Of a stretch of DNA of 64,000 nt, positions 1 through 6,951 are shown piece by piece. This DNA comes from Aeromicrobium fastidiosum (lineage in GTDB: Bacteria > Actinomycetota > Actinomycetes > Propionibacteriales > Nocardioidaceae): positions 1,984,001 through 2,048,000 of the forward strand of contig NZ_JAGIOG010000001.1 of the NCBI RefSeq assembly GCF_017876595.1, given 5' to 3'. The position numbers were made by a program, and so were the translations under genes. Position 1 is the stretch's first letter; the number at the start of each line of letters is the position of its first letter. The notes under the pieces are model-generated. The model did no database searches. It had not been told where the DNA came from and saw only the letters and a list, made by a program, of their open reading frames with translations.

Positions 1-2192
1 TGCTGACGCGTCGCATCGCCTGGCTGATCGCCGCCCGTGGAGCACATCCCGGGTCGATCCTGGCCATCACGTTCACCAACAAGGCCGCCGCCGAGATGCG
101 CGAGCGCGTCGCCGACCTGGTCGGTCCGCGGGCCCGCATGATGTGGGTCTCGACGTTCCACTCCGCGTGCGTGCGCATCCTGCGACGCGAGGCCACGCGT
201 TTCGGGTTCACGTCGTCGTTCACGATCTACGACTCCGCCGACCAGCGCCGGCTCGTCACGCTGATCTGCCGCGACATGGACCTCGACCCCAAGAAGATCA
301 ACCCGCGGGCCGTCCTCAACTGGATCTCCAACCTCAAGAACGAGCTCGTCGACCACGAGGCGGCTGGCAGCAAGGCGCAGAACCCCACCGAGGAGATCTA
401 CGCCGAGGTCTACACCGCCTACCAGGCACGTCTGTCGGCCGCCAACGCGATGGACTTCGACGACCTCATCATGAACACGGTGCACCTGTTCCAGGCGTGG
501 CCCGACGTCCGCGAGACGTACCGGCGCCGGTTCCGGCACATCCTCGTCGACGAGTACCAGGACACCAACCACGCGCAGTACCAGCTGATCCGCGAGCTCA
601 CCGACCCCGAGTCCGACCTGCTCGTCGTCGGCGACTCCGACCAGTCGATCTACGCCTTCCGTGGTGCCAACATCCGCAACATCCTCGAGTTCGAGGACGA
701 CTTCCCCAACGCCGCGACGATCCTGCTCGAGCAGAACTACCGTTCGACGCAGACGATCCTGTCGGCGGCCAACGCCGTCATCAGCCGCAACGAGGGGCGC
801 AAGGACAAGCAGCTGTGGTCGGCCGAGGGCGACGGCGAGAAGATCGTCGGCTACGTCGGCGACGACGAGCGCGATGAGGCGCAGTTCATCGCCGACGAGA
901 TCGACCGGCTCGTCGACGACGGCGGCATCGCGTCCAAGGACGTCGCGATCTTCTACCGCACCAATGCGCAGAGCCGGGTGTTCGAAGAGGTCTTCATCCG
1001 CGTCGGCCTGCCCTACAAGGTCGTCGGCGGGGTGCGCTTCTACGAGCGCAAGGAGGTCAAGGACGCGCTGGCCTACGTGCGGGTGCTCGTCAACCCGCGT
1101 GACACGGTCTCGCTGCGCCGCATCATCAACGAGCCCAAGCGAGGCATCGGCGACCGCGCCGAGGCGTCGATCCAGCGACTCGCGACGATGCACGACCTCA
1201 GCTTCTGGGACGCGTTGATGCGCGCCAGCGAGGCGACCGACCTCGCGACACGCTCACTGAATGCCATCCAGGCGTTCACGACCTTCATGTCCGACCTCAT
1301 GGCGATGGCCGACTCGGGTGCCGCGGCCGATGCGGTGCTCGAGGCGGCGCTGACCCGCAGCGGCTACCTGTCGACGCTCGAGCAGAGCACCGATCCGCAG
1401 GACGAGACCCGGGTCGAGAACCTCGCCGAGCTCGTCGCCGTGGCCCGCGAGTTCGTCGTCGGTGCCAGCACGGTCGACGACGAGGAGATTCCTGACGAAG
1501 CTGAGTCCGACGAACCCGTGTCCGAAGCGGTCGCCGCCATCCCCGACGAGCCGGCCCTCGGCGCCGGATCGCTCGCGGCGTTCCTCGAGCAGGTCGCGCT
1601 GGTCGCCGACGCCGACCAGATCCCCGACGACGGCGACGGCGTCGTGACCCTCATGACGCTGCACACCGCCAAAGGGCTGGAGTTCCCGGTCGTGTTCCTC
1701 ACGGGGCTCGAGGACGGCGTCTTCCCGCACATGCGCTCGCTGGCCGACGTCAAGGAGCTCGAGGAGGAGCGCCGCCTGGCCTACGTCGGCATCACCCGCG
1801 CCGAGAAGCGGCTCTACGTCACGCGGGCCACGACCCGTTCGGCCTGGGGTGCGCCGTCGTACAACCCGGCGTCGCGGTTCCTCGACGAGCTGCCGGAGCC
1901 GCTCGTCGACTGGCGACGGCTCGCGTCGCCGCCGACCCAGTGGACCCCGAGCCAGCCGTCGGCCACGGCGCAGTCGTCGTTCCGGGCCTCCAACGTCGCG
2001 GCACGGTCGAAGAAGGCCGACCGCGCGGTCGTCTCGCTGTCGCCCGGCGACCGGGTCGTCCACGACAGCTTCGGCATGGGCACCGTCGTCTCGGTCGAGG
2101 GGCAGGCCGAGAAGTCCGTCGCGTCGGTCGACTTCGGCTCCCAGGGCGTCAAGCGACTCCTCCTGCGCTACGCCCCCGTCGAGAAGCTCTGA
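1..2192 (+). CDS. pcrA: ATP-dependent DNA helicase PcrA/UvrD (5' end outside window)
   Basis: Superfamily 1 3'-5' DNA helicase of the UvrD/PcrA/Rep type, acting in the cytoplasm in excision repair and in clearing replication or transcription blocks. The frame is open from base 3, so the start codon and the Walker A loop (motif I) lie before the window. Visible in order: motif Ia (ITFTNKAAAEM), II (VDEYQDT, the DExx-box), III (GDSDQSIYAFRGA), IV (LEQNYRS), V (LHTAKGLEFP) and VI (YVGITRAEKRLY). An acidic linker precedes motif V. The last 50 or so residues (GDRVVHDSFGMGTV) match the C-terminal Tudor-like fold that contacts RNA polymerase in PcrA. The family assignment is secure; choosing pcrA over uvrD1 as a name is convention. 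A small hairpin follows the stop. Confidence 0.95.
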   Translation, partial: LTRRIAWLIAARGAHPGSILAITFTNKAAAEMRERVADLVGPRARMMWVSTFHSACVRILRREATRFGFTSSFTIYDSADQRRLVTLICRDMDLDPKKINPRAVLNWISNLKNELVDHEAAGSKAQNPTEEIYAEVYTAYQARLSAANAMDFDDLIMNTVHLFQAWPDVRETYRRRFRHILVDEYQDTNHAQYQLIRELTDPESDLLVVGDSDQSIYAFRGANIRNILEFEDDFPNAATILLEQNYRSTQTILSAANAVISRNEGRKDKQLWSAEGDGEKIVGYVGDDERDEAQFIADEIDRLVDDGGIASKDVAIFYRTNAQSRVFEEVFIRVGLPYKVVGGVRFYERKEVKDALAYVRVLVNPRDTVSLRRIINEPKRGIGDRAEASIQRLATMHDLSFWDALMRASEATDLATRSLNAIQAFTTFMSDLMAMADSGAAADAVLEAALTRSGYLSTLEQSTDPQDETRVENLAELVAVAREFVVGASTVDDEEIPDEAESDEPVSEAVAAIPDEPALGAGSLAAFLEQVALVADADQIPDDGDGVVTLMTLHTAKGLEFPVVFLTGLEDGVFPHMRSLADVKELEEERRLAYVGITRAEKRLYVTRATTRSAWGAPSYNPASRFLDELPEPLVDWRRLASPPTQWTPSQPSATAQSSFRASNVAARSKKADRAVVSLSPGDRVVHDSFGMGTVVSVEGQAEKSVASVDFGSQGVKRLLLRYAPVEKL

Positions 2193-2251
2193 CCGTGTCC
2201 CTCCCCGCGGGTCCCCGCGATGTGTGACGTTTCAGGCGCTATCCGGGCCAC

Positions 2252-2270
2252 GTGACGCCGTGTGCGTCAC
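2252..2270. terminator. Hairpin between convergent pcrA and DUF559 gene
   Basis: GTGACGC pairs with GCGTCAC around a 5-base loop. The structure sits 60 bases past the pcrA stop and overlaps the stop codon of the convergent minus-strand gene, so it could end transcription from both sides. There is no U-run, as is usual in this GC range. Confidence 0.4.
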
Positions 2271-3196
2271 ATATTGCGGGCCAAGAGACGCCACGTCCGG
2301 CCGAGCTCGGGCGGTGGGCCGCGGTAGCCGCGCCGCACCAGCGCCTCGTGCACGCGCGCGACGATCGAGATCGGGTGCGCGAAGTCGGCCTGCGTCACGA
2401 CGATCAGCGTCCACCCGCCGGCCTCGAGCCGCTCGCGCCTGAAGTGGTCCTTCTGACGCTGCGCGGCATCGCGCTCGTGGTGCCAGCCGTCGTGCTCCAC
2501 CACGATGCGCCACCGTCTGAGCACGAGATCGCCCTTGGCAAGCCATCGACCAGCGTCGTCGTGCACGTCGAGGTTGACGGACGGCTCGGGCAGACCGGCG
2601 GCCACCAGCAGGAGTCGGACATCGGTCTCTCGCGGCGAGTCGACGCGTTCCCGCACGAGCAGCGCCGCCTCGCGGGCACGGACCACGCCGTCGAGATGCG
2701 ATTCAACGGTGTGGTCGAGCAGGGCGGAAAGGGTCGTGAGCCCTGCCCGCACCATGGCGTCGCCCGCACGCACCAGGTCGCGAAGCCCGAGCAGCGTCGC
2801 GCTGTCGATGAATGACCGCTCGGGTGCCAGGACTGGCACGCCTCGGACGTCATGTGGCGAGATGCGGCGGTGCCGACGGTGGAGGACGAGGTCGGCGCGG
2901 GTCTGGGCTGCGCCGGTGACCGAGAAGTGGATCGGGAACGGCCGCCCTACCGGAACTCCCATCCAGCGCAGGGCCGACATGTGGCTGAGCGCGGCATGGG
3001 CTGGTAGCGCCAGAACGCCAGCGCGGACACCGAGGTCGAAGTCCAGCTCTGTCGTGGCGAGTCGCCAGACGCCACGATGCACCTGGATGACGTGGGCTCC
3101 TCGGCGCATCGACGAGGTCAGGCCGGCAGCATCGGCCTCGGCCGAGGTGAAGACCCGTCCATGCAGAGCATCCGGGACGTGAGGAGTTCGGGCCAT
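2267..3196 (-). CDS. AbiEi-like N-terminal / DUF559 endonuclease-like protein
   Basis: A 309-residue protein of a type abundant and variable in actinobacteria. The N-terminal 90 residues (FTSAEADAAGL, then QVHRGVWRL) resemble the winged-helix start of AbiEi-type proteins. The C-terminal 110 residues (GDLVLRRWRIVVEHDGWHHE and GGWTLIVVTQADF) match the DUF559/Vsr-like restriction-endonuclease fold, with plausible acidic metal ligands in GDLV and VEHDG. Function is unknown; nucleic-acid cleavage or regulation is family-based inference. No cognate toxin or partner gene is adjacent. It stands alone, convergent with pcrA, and its upstream region carries an 11-base direct repeat and a TGTGACG/CGTCACA inverted repeat. 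The ATG at 3196 is the only good start. Confidence 0.75.
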   Translation of the reverse strand: MARTPHVPDALHGRVFTSAEADAAGLTSSMRRGAHVIQVHRGVWRLATTELDFDLGVRAGVLALPAHAALSHMSALRWMGVPVGRPFPIHFSVTGAAQTRADLVLHRRHRRISPHDVRGVPVLAPERSFIDSATLLGLRDLVRAGDAMVRAGLTTLSALLDHTVESHLDGVVRAREAALLVRERVDSPRETDVRLLLVAAGLPEPSVNLDVHDDAGRWLAKGDLVLRRWRIVVEHDGWHHERDAAQRQKDHFRRERLEAGGWTLIVVTQADFAHPISIVARVHEALVRRGYRGPPPELGRTWRLLARNM

Positions 3197-3267
3197 CTCA
3201 GCACCCTGACGAAACGCCGTCCTCGGGGAAACCCTGTGGGGCGGCCCTGTGGACGAAGCCCGCGATC

Positions 3268-3316
3268 TGTGACGTCGAGAGCGTCATGGTGCAGCGGAGA
3301 CTCCGAGAGCGTCACA
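3268..3316. repeat. Direct and inverted repeats upstream of the DUF559 gene
   Basis: An 11-base direct repeat (CGAGAGCGTCA at 3276-3286 and 3304-3314) lies inside an inverted repeat (TGTGACG at 3268, CGTCACA at 3310). It is placed 70-120 bases upstream of the minus-strand start at 3196. It could be an operator or the scar of cassette insertion; nothing decides between these. Confidence 0.45.
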
Positions 3317-3346
3317 CTTCGGGGGGACCGGGGGGACCGGGAAGGG

Positions 3347-4144
3347 TTACGGGGTGACGCCGTGGGCTTCGAGCTGCGGGATGGGGTCGACGGCCGCGCC
3401 GCCCCCCGGGTGCACCTCGAGGTGCAGGTGCGGGCCGGTCACGTTGCCCGTGGAGCCGGTGTAGCCGATGGTGTCGCCAGGCCCGACCTTGTCGCCGACC
3501 TTGACGCCGAAGCGGCTCTGGTGGCAGTACCAGATCGTGGTGCCGCTGTTGTCGTCGAGCTGGATGACCGTGCGGTTGCCGTAGGCACCCTCGTAGTCGG
3601 CGGAGACGACGGTGCCACCGGCGACGGCGACGATCGTGGAGCCCGAGGGGCCGGCGAAGTCGAGTCCGGTGTGCACCGTCGACCACAGGCCGCTGCGCTG
3701 GCCGAAGCGTGCGGTGAGGTTGTAGCCCGTCACGGGGATGATCCACTGGTTGGCCTTGAACTCGTCGGCCGACTTGTCAACCTTCTTCGCGAGGCTCTGC
3801 TGGGCGAGCCTCATCTGATCTGCCTGCTGCTTGGCCTGGCGGTCGAGCGTCGCGCGGTCGATGCTGCGGCTGACGTCGACCTGCGAGGCGGCCTGTCCGG
3901 GACCCGTGTAGCTCTGGTTCACGGTCTGGTACTTGTCGGCCTGCAGCGAGTTGTCGTCGGTGTTGCCGCCGATCACGGCGGAGCCGAAGGCCGCGAGGAT
4001 CAGCGCGAAGGCACCGGCCATGGCGGGAGTCGGGGTGAACGAGCGGACCCGGCTGCGGCGACGCTGCGCGGCCCGCTTGCCTGCCACCCGCTGCGGGGTC
4101 TGCTGACGTACGTCGAGCCGGCGTTTGGGCGCAGACGAAGACAC
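3347..4144 (-). CDS. M23-family cell-wall endopeptidase, membrane anchored
   Basis: Probable peptidoglycan endopeptidase (LytM/M23, lysostaphin-like), acting outside the membrane on cross-bridges or stem peptides. It has a basic cytoplasmic start, one transmembrane helix at about residues 41-60, a coiled, Gln/Lys-rich stretch at 85-130, then the M23 domain from about 140. Zinc ligands are visible: H158 and D162 in HTGLD and H241 of HLHLEV; H208 (WYCH) and H239 are the usual catalytic histidines. So the enzyme looks active rather than a degenerate EnvC-type activator. The start is GTG 4144, with GGAGG 8-12 bases upstream in the complement. It is divergent from the small B12-domain gene. A Crp-like site lies in the shared upstream region. 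Length 265 is normal for the family. Confidence 0.9.
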   Translation of the reverse strand: MSSSAPKRRLDVRQQTPQRVAGKRAAQRRRSRVRSFTPTPAMAGAFALILAAFGSAVIGGNTDDNSLQADKYQTVNQSYTGPGQAASQVDVSRSIDRATLDRQAKQQADQMRLAQQSLAKKVDKSADEFKANQWIIPVTGYNLTARFGQRSGLWSTVHTGLDFAGPSGSTIVAVAGGTVVSADYEGAYGNRTVIQLDDNSGTTIWYCHQSRFGVKVGDKVGPGDTIGYTGSTGNVTGPHLHLEVHPGGGAAVDPIPQLEAHGVTP

Positions 4145-4270
4145 GCAGATGACCTCCGGAAGGGGTACGACAGGACCTCACGAGACTAGCCGAGGAACAC
4201 ACGCGGGAGAAACCGAATTCGAATACTCGCTGACGTCAGGACGTCGGTCCCGTGGCAGATCGCTGCAGGA

Positions 4271-4286
4271 TGTGACGGTATTCACG
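4271..4286. promoter_or_regulatory. Candidate Crp/GlxR-family binding site
   Basis: TGTGA-N6-TCACG matches the TGTGA-N6-TCACA consensus of actinobacterial Crp/GlxR regulators at 9 of 10 conserved positions. It lies 19 bases before the ATG at 4305 and about 127 bases upstream of the divergent M23 peptidase. Binding is inferred from the sequence only. Confidence 0.45.
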
Positions 4287-4304
4287 TGTGGCAGCATCGA
4301 CGTC

Positions 4305-4589
4305 ATGGGTAGCGAGCGTGTCGTCGTGGGTGCCGTGGACGACGACGTCCGCGCCCGTACGGCAGCCCGCCGGCTCCGCGACGCAGGCCTCGAGGTGATC
4401 TTCGTGGGAGGCGGGCAGACTGTCGAGCAGCTGGCCCGCACGGCCGTCGCCGAGGACGCGGCGCGGATCGTCGTCGACGCCGGTCCGGATGACGTCCGCG
4501 GGCTGGGGGAGGCGTGCGCCGCTCTCGACGCCGCTGACATCGCCGTGGACCCCGTCGAGTCATGGTGTGACGTATCCGACGCGACTTAA
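4305..4589 (+). CDS. Stand-alone cobalamin-binding-like domain lacking the cobalt-ligand His
   Basis: A 94-residue protein resembling the B12-binding domain of methylmalonyl-CoA mutase: the stretch from residue 19 (TAARRLRDAGLEVIFVG) through QTVEQLARTAVAEDA follows the family pattern closely. In that family the loop after strand 1 reads DxHxxG and its His binds cobalt. Here residues 12-17 read DDDVRA, so the His is Asp. It therefore probably cannot bind B12 base-off/His-on. It is also shorter than the usual 120-140 residues. The gene ends 96 bases before sucC, whose product, succinyl-CoA, is the metabolite of the mutase, which may or may not be coincidence. Function unknown; a regulatory relic is one reading. 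The ATG at 4305 is chosen because the homology begins there. Confidence 0.7.
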   Translation: MGSERVVVGAVDDDVRARTAARRLRDAGLEVIFVGGGQTVEQLARTAVAEDAARIVVDAGPDDVRGLGEACAALDAADIAVDPVESWCDVSDAT

Positions 4590-4610
4590 CAGCGCGTTAA
4601 CGGATACAGT
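4586..4610 (+). promoter_or_regulatory. Possible sucCD promoter element
   Basis: A short inverted repeat TTAAC-agcgc-GTTAA overlaps the stop of the B12-like gene. It is followed at 4605-4610 by TACAGT, a fair match to an actinobacterial -10 box, 75 bases before the sucC start. It is the only AT-leaning stretch in the gap. Confidence 0.3.
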
Positions 4611-4685
4611 CGCAACGGCCTGTTCGTGGCGGCCTCGAGGCCGGACCCGCGCAGAGCTGAACTCCAACCGAGGACGGACACCACC

Positions 4686-5852
4686 GTGGATTTGATGGAA
4701 TACCAGGCGAAGGAACTCTTCGCCAAGCATGGCGTAGCGACGACGCTCGGCGTCGTCGTCCAGACCGCCGAAGAGGCCAAGGCAGCAGCCGAGCAGCTCG
4801 GCGGTGCCGTGATGGTCAAGGCGCAGGTCAAGGCCGGCGGCCGCGGCAACGCGGGCGGTGTGAAGTTCGCCAAGACGTCCGACGACGCCTTCGAGCACGC
4901 CTCCAACATCCTGGGCATGGAGATCAAGGGCCTGACGGTCAACCGCGTGCTGATCACGCCGGCGACGCCGCCCGTCGAGGAGTACTACTTCTCCTTCCTG
5001 CTCGACCGCTCCAACCGCAGCTACCTCTGCATCGCCAGCGTCGAGGGCGGTGTCGAGATCGAAGAGGTCGCCAAGACCAACCCCGAGGCCGTGCGCCAGA
5101 TCCCGATCGACGCCGGCACCGGCGTCGACGAGGCCAAGGCCCGCGCGATCGTCGAGGAGGCCAAGTTCCCGGCCGAGCTCGCCGACCAGGCCGTGCACAT
5201 GGTCCTGGCGCTCTGGAAGGTCTTCGTCGAGGAGGACGCGACGCTCGTCGAGGTCAACCCGCTGGCGCGTCTCGAAGGCGACAAGCTCGAGGCCCTCGAC
5301 GGCAAGGTCTCGCTCGACGAGAACGCCTCCGAGGTGCGTCACCCCGAGCACGAGGACTTCGTGATCCACGAGGAGGCCGACCCGCTCGAGGCCAAGGCGA
5401 AGGCCAAGGGCCTCAACTACGTCAAGCTCGACGGTGAGGTCGGCATCATCGGCAACGGCGCGGGTCTCGTCATGAGCACCCTCGACGTCGTCGCCTACGC
5501 CGGCGAGAAGCACGGCAACGTCAAGCCGGCCAACTTCCTCGACATCGGCGGAGGAGCGTCGGCCGAGGTCATGGCCAACGGCCTCGACGTCATCTTGAAC
5601 GACCCGCAGGTCAAGAGCGTGTTCGTCAACGTCTTCGGCGGCATCACGTCGTGCGACGCGGTCGCCAACGGCATCAAGGGCGCTCTCGAGCTGCTCGGTG
5701 ACGAGGCCTCCAAGCCGCTGGTCGTCCGCCTCGACGGCAACAACGTCGAGGAGGGGCGCGCGATCCTCAACGAGCTCAACCACCCGCTCGTCACCCAGGT
5801 GGACACGATGGACGGTGCGGCCGACAAGGCCGCCGAACTGGCGAACGGCTGA
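4686..5852 (+). CDS. sucC: Succinate-CoA ligase, beta subunit
   Basis: Beta chain of succinyl-CoA synthetase (TCA cycle): it grasps the nucleotide and makes succinate plus ATP or GTP from succinyl-CoA together with SucD. 388 residues, normal length. The N-terminal signature [16 protein letters not shown], the ATP-grasp region ([18 protein letters not shown]), and the C-terminal CoA-ligase fold ([32 protein letters not shown]) are all present. The GTG at 4686 is preferred over the ATG at 4695 because family members begin MDLxEYQAK. It is followed after 12 bases by sucD, so the two are cotranscribed. No sign of damage. Confidence 0.97.
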   Translation: MDLMEYQAKELFAKHGVATTLGVVVQTAEEAKAAAEQLGGAVMVKAQVKAGGRGNAGGVKFAKTSDDAFEHASNILGMEIKGLTVNRVLITPATPPVEEYYFSFLLDRSNRSYLCIASVEGGVEIEEVAKTNPEAVRQIPIDAGTGVDEAKARAIVEEAKFPAELADQAVHMVLALWKVFVEEDATLVEVNPLARLEGDKLEALDGKVSLDENASEVRHPEHEDFVIHEEADPLEAKAKAKGLNYVKLDGEVGIIGNGAGLVMSTLDVVAYAGEKHGNVKPANFLDIGGGASAEVMANGLDVILNDPQVKSVFVNVFGGITSCDAVANGIKGALELLGDEASKPLVVRLDGNNVEEGRAILNELNHPLVTQVDTMDGAADKAAELANG

Positions 5853-5864
5853 GGGGCTAACGAC

Positions 5865-6758
5865 ATGGCAATCTTTCTGACCAAGGACTCCAAGGTCATC
5901 GTCCAGGGCATCACCGGCGGTGAGGGCTCCAAGCACACGGCCCGCATGCTGGCTGCCGGCACCCAGGTCGTCGGCGGCGTCAACGCGCGCAAGGCCGGCA
6001 CGACCGTCACGCACACCGACGCCAACGGCGCCGAGGTCGAGCTGCCCGTGTTCGGCACGGTCGCCGAGGCCATCGAGAAGACGGGCGCCGACGTGTCGGT
6101 GGCCTTCGTCCCGCCGGCGTTCACCAAGGACGCCGTCGTCGAGGCGATCGACGCCGAGATCGGCATGCTCGTCATCATCACCGAGGGCGTCCCCGTGCAG
6201 GACAGCGCCGAGTTCTGGGCCTACGCCCAGGGCAAGAAGACGCGCATCATCGGCCCCAACTGCCCCGGCATCATCACGCCGGGCGAGGCCCTCGCCGGCA
6301 TCACGCCGGCCAACATCGCCGGCAAGGGCCCCATCGGCCTGGTGTCCAAGTCCGGCACGCTGACCTACCAGATGATGTTCGAGCTGCGCGACTTCGGCTT
6401 CTCGACCGCCATCGGCATCGGCGGCGACCCGATCATCGGCACGACGCACATCGACGCCCTCGAGGCGTTCGAGAACGACCCCGAGACCAAGGCGATCGTC
6501 ATGATCGGCGAGATCGGTGGAGACGCCGAGGAGAAGGCGGCGGCCTACATCAAGGCCAACGTCACCAAGCCGGTCGTCGGCTACGTGGCCGGTTTCACCG
6601 CTCCCGAGGGCAAGACGATGGGCCACGCCGGCGCCATCGTGTCCGACGGTGCGGGTACCGCGCAGGGCAAGAAGGAAGCCCTCGAAGCTGCGGGCGTCAA
6701 GGTCGGCAAGACGCCGTCCGAGACCGCCGAGCTCATGCGGGCCATCCTCAACGGTTGA
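5865..6758 (+). CDS. sucD: Succinate-CoA ligase, alpha subunit
   Basis: Alpha chain of succinyl-CoA synthetase, carrying the CoA-binding Rossmann domain ([13 protein letters not shown]) and the histidine that is phosphorylated in catalysis, H254 in GHAGA. 297 residues. The second conserved region, [11 protein letters not shown] and SKSGTLTYQ, is intact. Start ATG 5865 lies 12 bases after the sucC stop, and a strong hairpin at 6791-6821 closes the two-gene operon. Confidence 0.97.
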   Translation: MAIFLTKDSKVIVQGITGGEGSKHTARMLAAGTQVVGGVNARKAGTTVTHTDANGAEVELPVFGTVAEAIEKTGADVSVAFVPPAFTKDAVVEAIDAEIGMLVIITEGVPVQDSAEFWAYAQGKKTRIIGPNCPGIITPGEALAGITPANIAGKGPIGLVSKSGTLTYQMMFELRDFGFSTAIGIGGDPIIGTTHIDALEAFENDPETKAIVMIGEIGGDAEEKAAAYIKANVTKPVVGYVAGFTAPEGKTMGHAGAIVSDGAGTAQGKKEALEAAGVKVGKTPSETAELMRAILNG

Positions 6759-6790
6759 TGGGCCTGAAGGGTCTGTAGACCTCAGTCAGC

Positions 6791-6821
6791 GAGGCCCCAC
6801 CACGGTTCGTGGTGGGGCCTC
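6791..6821 (+). terminator. sucCD terminator
   Basis: A perfect 14-base stem (6791-6804 with 6808-6821) with a 3-base loop, 33 bases after the sucD stop. Very GC-rich, followed by a mixed T/C run (GTCGTCTTCC). Confidence 0.8.
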
Positions 6822-6850
6822 GTCGTCTTCCTACGAACGCTGACGAGTCG

Positions 6851-6921
6851 GCTGCGGCCCTCCGACGAGCAGCTTCGTGAGGACTCTGACGTCAGCTCTT
6901 GGCTCCTCGGAGGGCCGCAGC
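6851..6921 (-). terminator. Long imperfect inverted repeat downstream of the sigma-like gene
   Basis: A 20-base arm at 6851-6870 matches the complement of 6902-6921 at 19 positions. The flanks continue to pair partly (GCTGACGAGTCG with the complement of GACTCCTCAGC). The 31-base loop holds TGACGTCA. It begins 30 bases past the stop of the minus-strand gene and so is a plausible terminator for it. The size is unusual. Confidence 0.5.
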
Positions 6922-6951
6922 GACGACTCCTCAGCTACTCCCGGGGGCGCG

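Noticed and set aside
4145..4304. A possible c-di-AMP (ydaO) riboswitch before the M23 peptidase
   Set aside because: Such leaders are frequent before actinobacterial cell-wall hydrolases, but none of the conserved ydaO blocks could be found here.
4560..6626. A 688-residue open frame antisense to sucCD
   Set aside because: Composition (Leu/Gly/Asp/Val-Arg repeats) is the reverse-frame signature of sucC and sucD.
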